Below are positions 27,010-40,063 of a DNA stretch of 64,000 bases, one piece after another. Location: contig NZ_PCOC01000001.1 of the NCBI RefSeq assembly GCF_002975205.1, forward strand, positions 2,770,957 through 2,834,956, written 5' to 3'. The translations under genes and the position numbers were made by a program. The DNA is from Ochrobactrum vermis. GTDB lineage: Bacteria > Pseudomonadota > Alphaproteobacteria > Rhizobiales > Rhizobiaceae. The notes below the pieces were generated by a model. That model was not told the DNA's origin, did no database searches, and was given only the letters and a program-made list of their open reading frames with translations. Numbering within the stretch: the first letter of the stretch is position 1; each line of letters starts with the position of its first letter.

Positions 27010-27612
27010 ATGAATGACAGAACCTGTATCGTCACGCGCGAAAGCGGTTCTGTCGATGATCTGATCCGTTTCGTGGCCGGTCCCGACGGGTCCGTGGTGC
27101 CGGATTTGAAAAGAAATCTGCCGGGCAGGGGATGCTGGGTCAAAGCCGAGCGCCGTCTGGTGGATGAAGCGGTCAAGCGCAAGCTCTTTGCGCGGGCGCT
27201 GAAAGAAGGTGTGACGCCGCAGGCGGATCTTGGCGCGCTGGTGGACCAGCTGCTGACGAAATCTGCTCTTGGTAGCCTCGCTCTGGCTCGTAAGGCGGGC
27301 GCCGTGGTAACGGGCTCGACCAAGGTGGATCAAGCGATCCGCACCGGGACAGCTGCCATGGTGTTGCACGCTCAGGAAGCCGCAGCCGATGGCGTGCGCA
27401 AGCTCGATCAGGCAAGGCGCGCCGTGGTGCATCTTGATGGCCCCGAAATCCCTGCCTTCACCCTTTTTAAGGGGGAAGAAATGGATTTGGCATTTGGGGG
27501 CGGAAATGTGATACATGCAGCCGTACTTGAAGGAAAGGCGGCGGCCGGGTTCGTGAAGCGGGCGCTTCTGTTGCATCGCTATCGCGGTGAAAGCGCATCG
27601 AACCTGGATTAG
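27010..27612 (+). CDS. YlxR (DUF448) RNA-binding protein fused to an L7Ae-like domain
   Basis: About 200 residues. The first 75 form the YlxR/DUF448 domain: RTCIVTRESGSVDDLIRFV, then PDLKRNLPGRGCWV. The rest (about 85-190) is an L7Ae/L30e-like RNA-binding domain (LARKAGAVVTGSTKVDQAI). Such fusions are common in alphaproteobacteria. It sits between nusA and infB as YlxR genes do. ATG 27010 is preferred; GTG 26998 is possible. Its TAG stop coincides with the start of a repeat (TAGAGC). Confidence 0.88.
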   Translation: MNDRTCIVTRESGSVDDLIRFVAGPDGSVVPDLKRNLPGRGCWVKAERRLVDEAVKRKLFARALKEGVTPQADLGALVDQLLTKSALGSLALARKAGAVVTGSTKVDQAIRTGTAAMVLHAQEAAADGVRKLDQARRAVVHLDGPEIPAFTLFKGEEMDLAFGGGNVIHAAVLEGKAAAGFVKRALLLHRYRGESASNLD

Positions 27613-27725
27613 AGCGCAACTCTGGAGGGGCTTGGCAGACCCTGGATCGGATTGCGCGTTGAAGCGGATGACTGGAGCTTTATCCAACATGACCAGGTCG
27701 CGTTGGATAATGCTCGAGTAGAGCG
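27611..27725. repeat. Candidate mosaic palindromic repeat in the ylxR-infB gap
   Basis: Begins AGAGCGCAA immediately at the ylxR TAG, and contains TTGCGCG and a second hairpin TTATCCAAC/GTTGGATAA (27680-27688 with 27702-27710). It ends near TAGAGC at 27719. Membership of the repeat family is weaker than for the other copies. Confidence 0.4.
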
Positions 27726-27754
27726 GCCGGAGCCGCGAAGGAAACGGAAACGTA

Positions 27755-30694
<2,940 letters not shown>

Positions 30695-30704
30695 TATCTA
30701 TATG

Positions 30705-30737
30705 CCGGACCGTCCTGTTATGGGCGGTCCGGTTTTT
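30705..30737 (+). terminator. Terminator after infB
   Basis: CCGGACCG pairs with CGGTCCGG, followed by TTTTT. Confidence 0.85.
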
Positions 30738-30866
30738 CATTACCCGGTTCCGAGGGTCTGACTCCCGTCTGAACTGTGGTAAGTTGCACCATTCAGTTTT
30801 AGCCGTTTCGTCGGACAGCCATTTGGGCTGGGTGCCGATTAATGGTTGTTTATCGAGGATATAGCT

Positions 30867-31319
30867 ATGGCACGTTCTCCGGATCCAAAAGGCTCAGGTG
30901 GCCTTTCCCAGCGTCAGCTTCGCGTGGGCGAGCAGGTGCGTCACGCGTTGGCACAGGTGCTTCAGCGTGGAGAAATCCGCGACGATCTTATCGCCCGCAC
31001 CGTGATTTCCGTGTCGGAAGTGCGTATGTCGCCTGATCTCAAGATCGCAACTTGCTTCATTACCCCTCTTGGTGATGCCGATACGCAGGCGGTTATCAAG
31101 GCGCTGGCTTCGAATGCGAAATTCATTCGCGGCCGTATGGCCCCGAGCCTCAGCCAGATGAAGTACATGCCGGAATTCCGCTTCCGGGCAGATACCAGCT
31201 TTGACAATTTTTCCAAGATCGATGCGCTGCTCCGCTCGCCGGAAGTCGCACGCGATCTTGGGCATGACGATGAAGAAGACCGGGAAGCAGACAAGGCTTC
31301 CCGCAATGGAGACGAATAA
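30867..31319 (+). CDS. rbfA: Ribosome-binding factor A
   Basis: 30S maturation factor acting on the 16S 5' region, 150 residues. The KH-like core reads [17 protein letters not shown], then [19 protein letters not shown] and [18 protein letters not shown] 30867 has GAGG eight bases upstream; the frame is open to TTG 30846 but that would add unsupported residues. The acidic C-terminal tail is typical of alphaproteobacterial RbfA. truB begins 3 bp after the stop. Confidence 0.95.
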   Translation: MARSPDPKGSGGLSQRQLRVGEQVRHALAQVLQRGEIRDDLIARTVISVSEVRMSPDLKIATCFITPLGDADTQAVIKALASNAKFIRGRMAPSLSQMKYMPEFRFRADTSFDNFSKIDALLRSPEVARDLGHDDEEDREADKASRNGDE

Positions 31320-31322
31320 AGC

Positions 31323-32297
31323 ATGGCAAGACGGGGCAAGAAAAAAGGCCGTCCGGTTTCCGGTTGGGTTATTTTCGACAAGCCGAAAGGTATGGGATCG
31401 ACCGAGGCGGTCTCGAAGATCAAGTGGCTGTTCAACGCCGAAAAAGCCGGTCATGCCGGTACACTTGATCCGCTTGCTTCCGGCATGTTGCCCATAGCGC
31501 TGGGTGAAGCCACCAAGACCGTGCCTTATGTCATGGACGGAACCAAGATCTATCGTTTTACGGTCAGCTGGGGTGAAGAACGCTCGACGGATGACCTGGA
31601 AGGTCAGCCCACCAAAACCTCGGACAAGCGCCCGTCGCGCGCGGATGTCGAGGCATTGCTGCCGAATTATACAGGCGTCATTTCGCAGGTGCCGCCGCAG
31701 TTCTCCGCCATCAAGATAGACGGTGAGCGGGCCTACGATCTTGCCCGCGAAGGTGAGACCGTCGAGATCCCTTCTCGTGAAGTCGAGATCGACCGCCTGG
31801 AGATTGTGGGCATCCCGGATGCAGACCGCACCGAATTCGAGGTTGAATGCTCCAAGGGCACCTATGTGCGCTCGCTGGCGCGCGACATGGGCCGCGATCT
31901 TGGATGCTACGGCCATATTTCGGAACTGCGCCGTATCGAAGTGGCACCGTTCACGGAAGAGGATTCCGTGACGCTGGCAGAACTTGAGCAGGCATGGCCG
32001 CCGCTTCCGCCGAAGGATGAGGAAGGCAATATCGTGGAACCGGCACCGCGTCGCGACTTTTCGGCGATTGACGCGTTGGTCATCGACACGGGCGCTGCAC
32101 TGGACTGTCTGCCGCAGATACCGCTTTCCGACGATCAGGCGCAACGCGTGCGTCTTGGTAATCCGGTCATCCTGCGTGGTCGCGACGCGCCTTTGGAAGC
32201 TGAGGAAGCCTGTGTCACGACACGCGGAAAATTGCTCGCTATCGGCTATATCGAGCACGGACAGTTCAAACCGAAGCGCGTTTTTACAACGGGCTGA
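31323..32297 (+). CDS. truB: tRNA pseudouridine(55) synthase
   Basis: Makes pseudouridine 55 in the T-loop of tRNAs. 324 residues. The catalytic Asp lies in [51 protein letters not shown] and the C-terminal [16 protein letters not shown] are family blocks. Directly follows rbfA by 3 bp. A C-terminal PUA-like region (about 255-320) is present. Confidence 0.96.
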   Translation: MARRGKKKGRPVSGWVIFDKPKGMGSTEAVSKIKWLFNAEKAGHAGTLDPLASGMLPIALGEATKTVPYVMDGTKIYRFTVSWGEERSTDDLEGQPTKTSDKRPSRADVEALLPNYTGVISQVPPQFSAIKIDGERAYDLAREGETVEIPSREVEIDRLEIVGIPDADRTEFEVECSKGTYVRSLARDMGRDLGCYGHISELRRIEVAPFTEEDSVTLAELEQAWPPLPPKDEEGNIVEPAPRRDFSAIDALVIDTGAALDCLPQIPLSDDQAQRVRLGNPVILRGRDAPLEAEEACVTTRGKLLAIGYIEHGQFKPKRVFTTG

Positions 32298-32479
32298 TTT
32301 TTCGCCACAAGATCGCGATGGGGCGGCAAATCGAATTGAGACTGGCATTCCTGCCAATTTTACACTATATGCCGCTCATCGATCATGCGTAAAAGCATGT
32401 CAGATCGTGTAAATGGCCCGCGCTGGACGACATCCCGGCCTGGGCGTCTCTTTTTCCTCTCATCAAGAAAGGGTGTACG

Positions 32480-32749
32480 ATGTCGATTACTGCTGAGCGC
32501 AAGCAAGCACTTATCAAGGAATACGCCACCAAGGAAGGCGATACCGGTTCTCCTGAAGTACAGGTTGCCGTTCTTTCCGAGCGTATTGCCAACCTTACGG
32601 ATCATTTCAAGGGCCACAAGAATGACAATCATTCGCGTCGCGGCCTTCTGAAGCTGGTTTCGCAGCGTCGTCGTCTTCTTGACTATGTCAAGGGCATCGA
32701 CCAGGCACGTTACCAGGCGCTGATCGGCCGTCTCGGCCTGCGCCGCTAA
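32480..32749 (+). CDS. rpsO: 30S ribosomal protein S15
   Basis: Primary 16S-binding protein of the small-subunit platform. 89 residues, the standard length, starting [16 protein letters not shown] and including the signature [20 protein letters not shown] and the rRNA-contact segment [35 protein letters not shown] precedes ATG 32480. A strong terminator follows, so pnp is partly separate. Confidence 0.98.
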   Translation: MSITAERKQALIKEYATKEGDTGSPEVQVAVLSERIANLTDHFKGHKNDNHSRRGLLKLVSQRRRLLDYVKGIDQARYQALIGRLGLRR

Positions 32750-32758
32750 CGGTAAAAT

Positions 32759-32792
32759 CGGGCGACGTGTTCAAACGTCGCCCGTTTGATTT
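32759..32792 (+). terminator. Terminator after rpsO
   Basis: CGGGCGACG pairs perfectly with CGTCGCCCG, followed by TTTGATTT. Confidence 0.85.
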
Positions 32793-33087
32793 ATCGAGCA
32801 TTTTGTCATGCGGATAGCCGCTGACAGATCAAAATGCGACAGTATCGGGCGAATGCCCGCTGGCATGAGACGGCGCACCAGGTGCATTCCGTCATGCCGA
32901 TGAAGAGCCATACGGCTCATGACCTGGACCAGTCATGGGGCAGGATTGCAGGCAGTTCGTGTCAGGGAATATTCGGGAATGAATGTTCTGACACATAACG
33001 AACTTCCCGTTGTCTTGCCCGTGGCCTGTCTGCCAACCAAGGAGATGCCTTAGCGCTTCGCGCGGCGTCTCCGTATGAGGACAAGAT
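32793..33087 (+). promoter_or_regulatory. Structured pnp leader
   Basis: Several stems precede pnp. One is GGCAT..GACGG/CCGTC..ATGCC with an inner GCACC/GGTGC (32862-32898). Another is GGAGATGCC/GGCGTCTCC (33041-33049 with 33064-33072), ending just before the GAGGACAAGAT ribosome site. In enterics the pnp leader is cut by RNase III and controlled by PNPase; this leader has a similar layout, but function is inferred. Confidence 0.5.
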
Positions 33088-35229
33088 ATGTTCAATACCC
33101 ATAAAGTGGAAATCGAATGGGGCGGTCGTCCGCTCACGCTCGAAACCGGCAAGATCGCCCGTCAGGCCGACGGCGCAGTTCTCGCAACCTATGGCGAAAC
33201 CGTCGTTCTGGCGACTGTCGTTTCTGCCAAGGAACCAAAGCCAGGTCAGGATTTCTTCCCGCTGACCGTCAACTATCAGGAAAAGACCTATGCCGCCGGC
33301 AAGATCCCTGGTGGTTTCTTCAAGCGTGAAGGCCGTCCGAGCGAAAACGAAACCCTCGTTTCGCGCCTGATCGACCGTCCGATCCGCCCGCTCTTCGTCG
33401 ATGGCTACAAGAACGACACACAGGTTGTTCTGACTGTCATTCAGCATGACCTTGAGAACAATCCAGACGTTCTGTCGATGGTTGCAGCTTCCGCAGCGCT
33501 GACCATTTCCGGCGTTCCTTTCATGGGCCCGATCGGCGGCGCACGCGTTGGCTACATCAACGGCGAATATGTGCTGAACCCGAATATCGACGAAATGCCG
33601 GAATCGAAGCTCGATCTGGTTGTTGCCGGTACGGCTGACGCTGTTCTGATGGTTGAATCGGAAGCACAGGAACTCTCCGAAGAAGTCATGCTCGGCGCCG
33701 TTGTTTTCGGTCAGAAGGGCTTCCAGCCGGTTATCGACGCGATCATCAAGCTCGCCGAAGTTGCTGCCAAGGAACCACGCGATTTCCAGCCGGAAGATCT
33801 TTCGGACCTCGAAGCCAAGATGCTTGCAGTTGTCGAAAACGACCTGCGCGACGCTTACAAGATCACGGAAAAGCAGGCTCGCTACGTCGCTGTTGACGCT
33901 GCAAAGGCCAAGGCGAAGGCTCATTTCTTCCCTGAAGGCGTTGAAGAGCCGGAATTCTCGGCTGAAAAGTTTGCAACTGTCTTCAAGCACCTGCAGGCAA
34001 AGATTGTTCGCTGGAACATTCTCGACACCGGCAATCGTATCGATGGTCGCGATTTGTCGACCGTTCGCGCAATCGTTTCGGAAGTCGGCCTTCTGCCGCG
34101 TACGCACGGTTCGGCGCTGTTTACCCGCGGTGAAACGCAGGCAATCGTTGTTGCCACGCTCGGCACCGGCGAAGACGAACAGATGATCGATTCTCTGACG
34201 GGTACGTACAAAGAATCCTTCATGCTGCATTACAACTTCCCGCCATATTCGGTCGGTGAAACCGGTCGTATGGGTTCGCCAGGTCGTCGTGAAGTTGGTC
34301 ATGGCAAGCTCGCATGGCGTGCAATCCATCCAATGCTGCCTGCTGCTGAACAGTTCCCTTACACGATCCGCGCTGTTTCCGAGATCACGGAATCGAATGG
34401 CTCTTCGTCGATGGCAACCGTTTGCGGCACCTCGCTGGCGCTGATGGATGCAGGCGTTCCAATCACCCGTCCGGTGGCTGGTATTGCCATGGGTCTGATC
34501 AAGGAAGGCGAGCGTTTCGCAGTTCTTTCCGACATCCTGGGTGATGAAGATCACCTCGGCGACATGGACTTCAAGGTAGCCGGTACCGAAAGCGGTATCA
34601 CTGCACTTCAGATGGACATCAAGATCGACGGTATCACCGAAGAGATCATGAAGGTCGCTCTGGAACAGGCCAAGGGCGGTCGCGTTCACATCCTCGGCGA
34701 AATGAGCAAGGCTCTTTCGACGTCGCGTGAAGAACTCGGCGAATTCGCTCCACGCATCGAAGTCATGAACATTCCTACCGACAAGATCCGTGATGTAATC
34801 GGTTCGGGCGGTAAGGTTATTCGTGAAATCGTCGAAAAGACTGGCGCGAAGATCAACATCGAAGACGATGGTACGGTCAAGATCGCTTCGTCGAACGGCA
34901 AGGAAATCGAAGCCGCCAAGAAGTGGATTCATTCGATCGTTGCCGAGCCGGAAGTTGGCGAAATCTACGAAGGCACGGTCGTCAAGACCGCTGACTTCGG
35001 CGCGTTTGTGAATTTCTTCGGTCCGCGTGATGGTCTGGTTCACATCTCGCAGCTGGCTTCCGACCGCGTTGCCAAGACCACCGATGTGGTTAAGGAAGGC
35101 CAGAAGGTCTGGGTCAAGCTCATGGGCTTCGACGAACGTGGCAAGGTTCGCCTGTCGATGAAGGTCGTCGATCAGGAAACCGGCAAGGAAGTCGTTGCTG
35201 AAAAGAAGGCGGAAGCAGACGCTGAATAA
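33088..35229 (+). CDS. pnp: Polyribonucleotide nucleotidyltransferase (PNPase)
   Basis: 3'-5' phosphorolytic exoribonuclease and degradosome component. 713 residues: RNase PH domain 1 (about 10-145, with [20 protein letters not shown]), an all-helical linker, RNase PH domain 2 (about 325-460, with [30 protein letters not shown] and [19 protein letters not shown]), KH domain (about 555-615, [11 protein letters not shown]) and S1 domain (about 625-690). Nearly all codons match the highly expressed style of infB and nusA. Confidence 0.98.
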   Translation: MFNTHKVEIEWGGRPLTLETGKIARQADGAVLATYGETVVLATVVSAKEPKPGQDFFPLTVNYQEKTYAAGKIPGGFFKREGRPSENETLVSRLIDRPIRPLFVDGYKNDTQVVLTVIQHDLENNPDVLSMVAASAALTISGVPFMGPIGGARVGYINGEYVLNPNIDEMPESKLDLVVAGTADAVLMVESEAQELSEEVMLGAVVFGQKGFQPVIDAIIKLAEVAAKEPRDFQPEDLSDLEAKMLAVVENDLRDAYKITEKQARYVAVDAAKAKAKAHFFPEGVEEPEFSAEKFATVFKHLQAKIVRWNILDTGNRIDGRDLSTVRAIVSEVGLLPRTHGSALFTRGETQAIVVATLGTGEDEQMIDSLTGTYKESFMLHYNFPPYSVGETGRMGSPGRREVGHGKLAWRAIHPMLPAAEQFPYTIRAVSEITESNGSSSMATVCGTSLALMDAGVPITRPVAGIAMGLIKEGERFAVLSDILGDEDHLGDMDFKVAGTESGITALQMDIKIDGITEEIMKVALEQAKGGRVHILGEMSKALSTSREELGEFAPRIEVMNIPTDKIRDVIGSGGKVIREIVEKTGAKINIEDDGTVKIASSNGKEIEAAKKWIHSIVAEPEVGEIYEGTVVKTADFGAFVNFFGPRDGLVHISQLASDRVAKTTDVVKEGQKVWVKLMGFDERGKVRLSMKVVDQETGKEVVAEKKAEADAE

Positions 35230-35258
35230 GCGTCGTACTCTGCAAGCAATTTAAAAAG

Positions 35259-35295
35259 AGCGCGCTCCCAATGCTTTTGGGGGCGCGCTTTTTTG
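35259..35295 (+). terminator. Terminator after pnp
   Basis: AGCGCGCTCCCAA pairs with TTGGGGGCGCGCT (13 bp, one G-U), followed by TTTTTTG. Confidence 0.9.
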
Positions 35296-35330
35296 TTGCG
35301 CATAGAGCAATTGATCGGCATGGGTGAAGC

Positions 35331-36377
35331 ATGATGACACCTATGACCCCACTGGCACAACAAACACTCTTTCTTCCCTTCGATCAGGGCATTCTGGATA
35401 TGCCCGAACGAGGACAATCCTTCCTCGCCTGCGGTCTTTCTGCGGATCGGCGTCTCGAGGATGAATGGAAGCAGGCGCTGACCTTTCTGCAGCCCTGGCG
35501 CCCGGACTGGCTGGCGCTGGATAAGGAAGGCTTCAGTGTCGTTCCCAGGCTGGGCTCAAAATTGGACGAGGAGCGGCGTTTTTCCGGCGGGCTACTTCTG
35601 CTTGGAAAACATCGCGGACGCAATGAGGCGTGGTTTGCGGAGCTTCTGGCGCGTGTTGAGCCGGGCGGGTGGATTGCCGTGTCTGGCGACAAGAAACTCG
35701 GCATCGACAGTTTCCGCAAATGGGTCGGCAATATTGCCGAGATCAGCGACCGCATGTCGAAAAACCATGCGGTGGTCTTCTGGCTCCGGCGTCCCGCCGA
35801 TCTCACCGCTGACTTCATCGCCGCGTTGAAGCCGCTTGCCGCCGATATTGACGATGTGTTTCGCACCGAGCCCGGCATGTTCTCGCACGGTGTTATCGAC
35901 AAGGGCTCGGCACTGCTCGTGCCGCATATGGAGAAGATCGTCTTTGGCAACGTCGCTGATCTTGGCGCCGGCTGGGGCTATCTTGCTGCGCAATGCCTGA
36001 AGTTTGCAGATCGCATCAAATCCATCGATCTCTACGAGGCCGATTACGAGGCACTGGAGGCCGCACGCGGCAATCTGGAGCGTCTGGGTGCTTCCGTGCC
36101 AATGTCATTCAACTGGTTCGATGTAACCAGTGAAAAAATGACGGGTATTTATGACACCGTGATCATGAACCCGCCGTTTCACGAAGGACGCGCGGCAGAC
36201 ATGTCGCTTGGGCAGACATTTATCGCTGCCGCTGCTTCGCGGCTCAAGATCGGCGGTCGTCTGCTGATGGTCGCAAACCGTCAATTGCCTTATGAGACAA
36301 CGCTGAAGGGGCTGTTCAAGAACGTGACGCTTCTCGAAGAGGCCAATGGCTTCAAGATATTCGATGCAAAGAAATGA
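35331..36377 (+). CDS. RsmC/RlmG-type rRNA guanine-N2 methyltransferase
   Basis: Class I SAM-dependent methyltransferase, 348 residues, in two Rossmann-like halves as in RsmC/RlmG: a degenerate N-terminal half and a catalytic C-terminal half with motif I VADLGAGWGYLAAQCL and the N2-guanine motif IMNPPFHEG. This places it among 16S/23S m2G methyltransferases; which rRNA site is modified cannot be told from sequence. The first ATG of ATGATG (35331) is used. It converges with fabI over a bidirectional terminator. Confidence 0.87.
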   Translation: MMTPMTPLAQQTLFLPFDQGILDMPERGQSFLACGLSADRRLEDEWKQALTFLQPWRPDWLALDKEGFSVVPRLGSKLDEERRFSGGLLLLGKHRGRNEAWFAELLARVEPGGWIAVSGDKKLGIDSFRKWVGNIAEISDRMSKNHAVVFWLRRPADLTADFIAALKPLAADIDDVFRTEPGMFSHGVIDKGSALLVPHMEKIVFGNVADLGAGWGYLAAQCLKFADRIKSIDLYEADYEALEAARGNLERLGASVPMSFNWFDVTSEKMTGIYDTVIMNPPFHEGRAADMSLGQTFIAAAASRLKIGGRLLMVANRQLPYETTLKGLFKNVTLLEEANGFKIFDAKK

Positions 36378-36380
36378 AAC

Positions 36381-36412
36381 AAAAAGGCCGCCTCGAAAGG
36401 CGGCTTTTTTAC
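36381..36412. terminator. Bidirectional terminator between rsmC-like gene and fabI
   Basis: AAAAAGGCCGCCT pairs (one bulge) with AGGCGGCTTTTTT around CGAA. Confidence 0.85.
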
Positions 36413-36431
36413 TACATAATTTTAAATGTTA

Positions 36432-36464
36432 GGGCGCCGTACGCCTAGGAGGGCGCACGGCGCT
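36432..36464 (-). terminator. Strong hairpin after fabI
   Basis: GGCGCCGTACGCC pairs with GGCGCACGGCGCT (one mismatch) around a short loop, 18 bp downstream of the fabI stop on the minus strand. It lacks a clean U-tract and may stabilise the mRNA end before the terminator at 36381. Confidence 0.55.
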
Positions 36465-36481
36465 CTAATCCCCTGTAAGGC

Positions 36482-37300
36482 TTATTCGCCGCGCTCCGCA
36501 TCCGAGCTTTTCAGCTCTTCAAGCGTTGGCATGGAGACGATGTTGTAGCCGGAATCCACATAATGGACTTCACCGGTGACACCGCTCGAAAGATCGGACA
36601 GCAAATAGAGTGCCGATTTGCCGACATCGTCGATATCGACAGTACGGCGCAGCGGCGAATTGCGGCGCTGATAGCTGAAAATCGCGCGTGCATCGCCGAT
36701 GCCGGCGCCTGCCAGTGTGCGAACCGGGCCAGCCGAGATCGCATTGACGCGGATGCCCTGTGGGCCATAATCGGCAGCAAGATAACGAACCATGGCTTCA
36801 AGCGCGGCCTTGGCAACGCCCATCACGTTGTAGTTCGGAATCGTACGGGTCGAACCGCCATAGGTCAGCGTCAGGATAGAGCCGCCGTCCTTCATAAGCT
36901 TTTCGGCGCGCTGAGCCATTTCCGTGAAGGAGTAGGCGGAAATCACCATGGTGCGGCTGAAATTTTCGCGCGTGGTGACGTCTGCGTAGCGACCCTTCAG
37001 TTCGGTCTTGTCGGAAAAGCCGATGGCGTGAACGATGAAATCGAGCTTTCCCCATTTCTTCTCGATTTCAGCGAAAACAGCATCGACAGATTCGATGTTT
37101 TCCACATCGCAAGGCAGTACGAAATCAGAGCCGACCTGTTCGGCAAGCGGCTTTACGCGCTTGCCGAGTGCATCGCCCTGATAGGTAAAGGCGAGTTCGG
37201 CGCCCTGTGCTGCGAGTTGTTTTGAAATTCCCCAAGCGAGTGAGTGATTATTCGCGACCCCCATGATGAGGCCGCGTTTGCCTTTCATCAAACCTTCCAT
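36482..37300 (-). CDS. fabI: Enoyl-[acyl-carrier-protein] reductase (NADH)
   Basis: Last step of each type II fatty-acid elongation round; the target of triclosan-type inhibitors in related bacteria. 272 residues. Short-chain dehydrogenase fold with the FabI-specific N-terminal GLIMGVANNHSLAWGI, catalytic Tyr-x6-Lys in YNVMGVAK, and SAGPVRTLAGAGIG. The frame is open to 37405, but ATG 37300 has GGGAGAGGG upstream and gives the family length. Lies 13 bp after fabB, in the fabA-fabB-fabI direction. Confidence 0.96.
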   Translation of the reverse strand: MEGLMKGKRGLIMGVANNHSLAWGISKQLAAQGAELAFTYQGDALGKRVKPLAEQVGSDFVLPCDVENIESVDAVFAEIEKKWGKLDFIVHAIGFSDKTELKGRYADVTTRENFSRTMVISAYSFTEMAQRAEKLMKDGGSILTLTYGGSTRTIPNYNVMGVAKAALEAMVRYLAADYGPQGIRVNAISAGPVRTLAGAGIGDARAIFSYQRRNSPLRRTVDIDDVGKSALYLLSDLSSGVTGEVHYVDSGYNIVSMPTLEELKSSDAERGE

Positions 37301-37313
37301 ATTTCCCTCTCCC

Positions 37314-38537
37314 TCAGCCCTGGTAGCGCTGGAAAACCAGCGTTGCATTGGTGCCGCCAAATCCGAAGGAGTTGGAGAGCACGGTGTTGAGCTGAGCGTT
37401 GTCAATGCGCTTGCGAACGATAGGCATGTCCGCGAAGGCAGGGTCCAGTTCTTCGATATGTGCGCTTTCGCAAATGAAATTGTTCTGCATCATCAAAAGC
37501 GAATAGATCGCTTCCTGCACGCCGGTAGCACCCAGCGAATGTCCGGTCAGCGACTTGGTCGCGGCAATCGGCGGGCAGGCGTCGCCCGAGCCGAACACCT
37601 GACGGATGGCGTCGATTTCCGGCGCATCGCCAGCAGGCGTCGAGGTTGCGTGCGGGTTGATGTAGTCAATCTTGGTCTTCACGGTCGAAAGCGCCATCTT
37701 CATGCAGCGAATCGCGCCTTCACCAGACGGCGCAACCATGTCGTAACCGTCAGATGTTGCGCCATAGCCGACGATTTCGCCGTAAATCTTGGCGCCGCGC
37801 GCAAGCGCGGTTTCGAGGTCTTCCAGCACCAGAACACCGGCGCCGCCTGCAATCACGAAGCCGTCGCGGTTCTTGTCATAGGCGCGCGATGCGGTGGACG
37901 GCGTGTCATTATATTTGCTCGACATGGCACCCATGGCGTCAAACAGAACCGAAAGCGTCCAGTCGAGATCCTCGCAGCCGCCTGCGAACATGCGGTCCTG
38001 CTTACCATACTGGATCATCTCGAACGCATTGCCGATGCAATGGTTGGATGTCGCGCAGGCCGAAGAGATCGAATAATTGATGCCCTTGATCTTGAAGAAC
38101 GTCGCAAGCGTCGCGGAAGCCGTCGAGCTCATGGCTTTCGGCACGGCGAACGGGCCGACTCGCTTCGGGCCTTTTTCGCGGGTGATGTCGGCAGAATCAA
38201 CGATGGTGCGGGTCGAAGGACCGCCGGAACCCATAATGATGCCAGTGCGGTCGTTGGAAATTTCCTCTTCGGAAAGTCCCGCATCCGCAATGGCCTGATC
38301 CATGGCGACGTGGTTCCAGGCCGTACCACGGCCATGGAAACGCATCGCGCGCCGGTCGACCAGCGCTTCGACGTCGATATTCGGGGCACCGTGCACCTGG
38401 CAACGGAAACCGAGTTCGGCATATTCCTCAGCGCGGGAGATGCCGGACTTTGCTTCACGCAGCGAAGCCGTGACCTCTTCGGTGTTGTTACCAATCGAGG
38501 ATACGATCCCCATACCCGTTACGACCACACGCCGCAT
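37314..38537 (-). CDS. fabB: 3-oxoacyl-ACP synthase I
   Basis: Condensing enzyme that elongates unsaturated acyl-ACPs. 407 residues. Catalytic Cys-His-His are visible: Cys in [10 protein letters not shown], His in NPHATSTP and His in [11 protein letters not shown]. Adjacent to fabA, the dehydratase/isomerase that makes the cis-3-decenoyl precursor, supporting FabB rather than FabF. Thiolase-fold, cytosolic. ATG 38537 follows AAGGAGAACGCG. Confidence 0.97.
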   Translation of the reverse strand: MRRVVVTGMGIVSSIGNNTEEVTASLREAKSGISRAEEYAELGFRCQVHGAPNIDVEALVDRRAMRFHGRGTAWNHVAMDQAIADAGLSEEEISNDRTGIIMGSGGPSTRTIVDSADITREKGPKRVGPFAVPKAMSSTASATLATFFKIKGINYSISSACATSNHCIGNAFEMIQYGKQDRMFAGGCEDLDWTLSVLFDAMGAMSSKYNDTPSTASRAYDKNRDGFVIAGGAGVLVLEDLETALARGAKIYGEIVGYGATSDGYDMVAPSGEGAIRCMKMALSTVKTKIDYINPHATSTPAGDAPEIDAIRQVFGSGDACPPIAATKSLTGHSLGATGVQEAIYSLLMMQNNFICESAHIEELDPAFADMPIVRKRIDNAQLNTVLSNSFGFGGTNATLVFQRYQG

Positions 38538-38700
38538 CGCGTTCTCCTTTACACCTGATCCGTGAGCGACGTGTCCATCATACGGACTGCCGCCTGTTCG
38601 CGGTTACATAGGTGCGATCTTCGCATGTTTTGAGCGCGGCCGCATGAAAACTGTTCACTTTTTTGCAGTCGCGCTCGTGGATGATGGTGATTGAGGCGCC

Positions 38701-39219
38701 TTATTGGCCCTCATTGTCCTTCGACAGGCCGACGCGTAGATCGCTCGCCCGGTAGATGGTTTCGCCATCGGCTTTCAACCAGCCATCCGCCGTGCCGAGC
38801 ACGAGGCGACCGCGCATGACGCGCTTGAAATCAATGCCGTATTCAAGAAGCTTGGTATGCGGACGCACCATGCCCTTGAACTTGACTTCACCGGTGGACA
38901 GAGCCATGCCGCGGCCCGGCTCGCCGAGCCAGCCGAGGAAGAAACCGGTCAACTGCCACATGCCGTCGAGGCCGAGACAGCCCGGCATGATCGGATTGCC
39001 CATGAAATGGCACGGGAAATACCAGTCGTCGGGGCGCACGTCATATTCGGCGCGGATATAACCCTTGTCGAACTCGCCGCCGGTTTCAGAAATATCGGTG
39101 ATGCGATGGACCATCAGCATCGGAGGCAGGGGAAGCTGAGCATTGCCGGGGCCGAACATCTCGCCGCGTGCGCAGGCCAGGAGTTCTTCATACCCGTAGC
39201 TGGATTTCTGTTCTGCCAT
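38701..39219 (-). CDS. fabA: 3-hydroxydecanoyl-ACP dehydratase/isomerase
   Basis: Introduces the double bond for unsaturated fatty acids. 172 residues, the standard FabA length. The hot-dog fold active site is seen as His in [16 protein letters not shown] and Asp in [13 protein letters not shown] 39219 has AAGGGAGGCGTA upstream; a longer frame reaches 39240 but starts before this ribosome site. First gene of fabA-fabB-fabI, divergent from irr. Confidence 0.97.
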   Translation of the reverse strand: MAEQKSSYGYEELLACARGEMFGPGNAQLPLPPMLMVHRITDISETGGEFDKGYIRAEYDVRPDDWYFPCHFMGNPIMPGCLGLDGMWQLTGFFLGWLGEPGRGMALSTGEVKFKGMVRPHTKLLEYGIDFKRVMRGRLVLGTADGWLKADGETIYRASDLRVGLSKDNEGQ

Positions 39220-39320
39220 TACGCCTCCCTTGAGGTTCATTCTGTATCGACCGGCAATCCGGCCCGATTGTAGGTTTCACCGGAACATCCCTACCACAGA
39301 CTGTTTCCGGCAGTAAAATC

Positions 39321-39411
39321 ATGCAATGGGTTTATCCGAAAAACCGGGCAATTCCCAAAGCTATTGATAGTTATTTCGCAACGGCATATATCAATGTCAG
39401 TATGCAATGGG
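39321..39411. repeat. Direct repeat ATGCAATGGG in the fabA-irr divergent region
   Basis: ATGCAATGGG occurs at 39321-39330 and 39402-39411, same orientation, 81 bp apart, in the 253-bp gap between the divergent fabA and irr starts. Could be operators for a shared regulator. Confidence 0.4.
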
Positions 39412-39472
39412 CAACAGCCCGTTTGACGATTGATGATTTTGCTACAAGCTTGTGACGGAACCAACGGTGAAT

Positions 39473-39910
39473 ATGCAATCTTCACATACCCACTCGACGG
39501 TCTCGATGGAAGAGCGGCTCCGCCATGCGGGCTTGCGCCCGACGCGTCAGCGCGTTGCGCTTGCGAGCCTGATCTTCGCCCGGGGCGATCGCCATTTGGC
39601 TGCCGAAGACCTCCACGAAGAGGCCGTGATGGCCGATGTGCCGGTGTCTCTGGCGACAGTTTACAACACGCTGCACCAGTTCACGGAAGCCGGTATGCTG
39701 CGTATTATCGCGGTTGAGGGGTCGAAAACCTATTTCGATACCAATATCTCGGATCACCAGCATTTCTTCCTCGAAGGCGAAAATGTCGTGTTCGATATTC
39801 CACATGGCGAGCGTGGGCAGCCGACGGTTGCCAACATGCCGGATGCACCGCAGGGTATGGAAATCGTCAATGTGGATATTATCGTTCGTTTGCGCCGCAA
39901 GGGCCAGTAA
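39473..39910 (+). CDS. irr: Iron response regulator Irr (Fur family)
   Basis: Heme-responsive Fur-family regulator of iron metabolism in Rhizobiales. About 145 residues. Winged helix at 10-85 with LRHAGLRPTRQRVALASLIF and the recognition region VSLATVYNTLHQFTEAG; the Irr-type histidine motif is in ISDHQHFF. The gene order fabA/irr is conserved in this order of bacteria, which supports Irr over Fur or Mur. Start ambiguous: ATG 39473, or in-frame GTGs at 39467 and 39452. Confidence 0.92.
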   Translation: MQSSHTHSTVSMEERLRHAGLRPTRQRVALASLIFARGDRHLAAEDLHEEAVMADVPVSLATVYNTLHQFTEAGMLRIIAVEGSKTYFDTNISDHQHFFLEGENVVFDIPHGERGQPTVANMPDAPQGMEIVNVDIIVRLRRKGQ

Positions 39911-39939
39911 CGGACGACACTGCACACCGGATTGAAAAG

Positions 39940-39966
39940 AAAGCGGCTATGGCCGCTTTTTTTGTT
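39940..39966 (+). terminator. Terminator after irr
   Basis: AAAGCGGC pairs with GCCGCTTT around TATG, followed by TTTTT. Confidence 0.85.
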
Positions 39967-40063
39967 GCGTATTGGATTGCGTGGGGCTGAAAAGGGAGAA
40001 AGTTCTGCGATCCAGGCTGAATCGCCTCCCAAGTTTCAGCCGGATACATTCCAAGGAGATATC

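Noticed and set aside
32962..35043. 693-codon minus-strand frame opposite pnp
   Set aside because: Antisense shadow of pnp with no recognisable domain.
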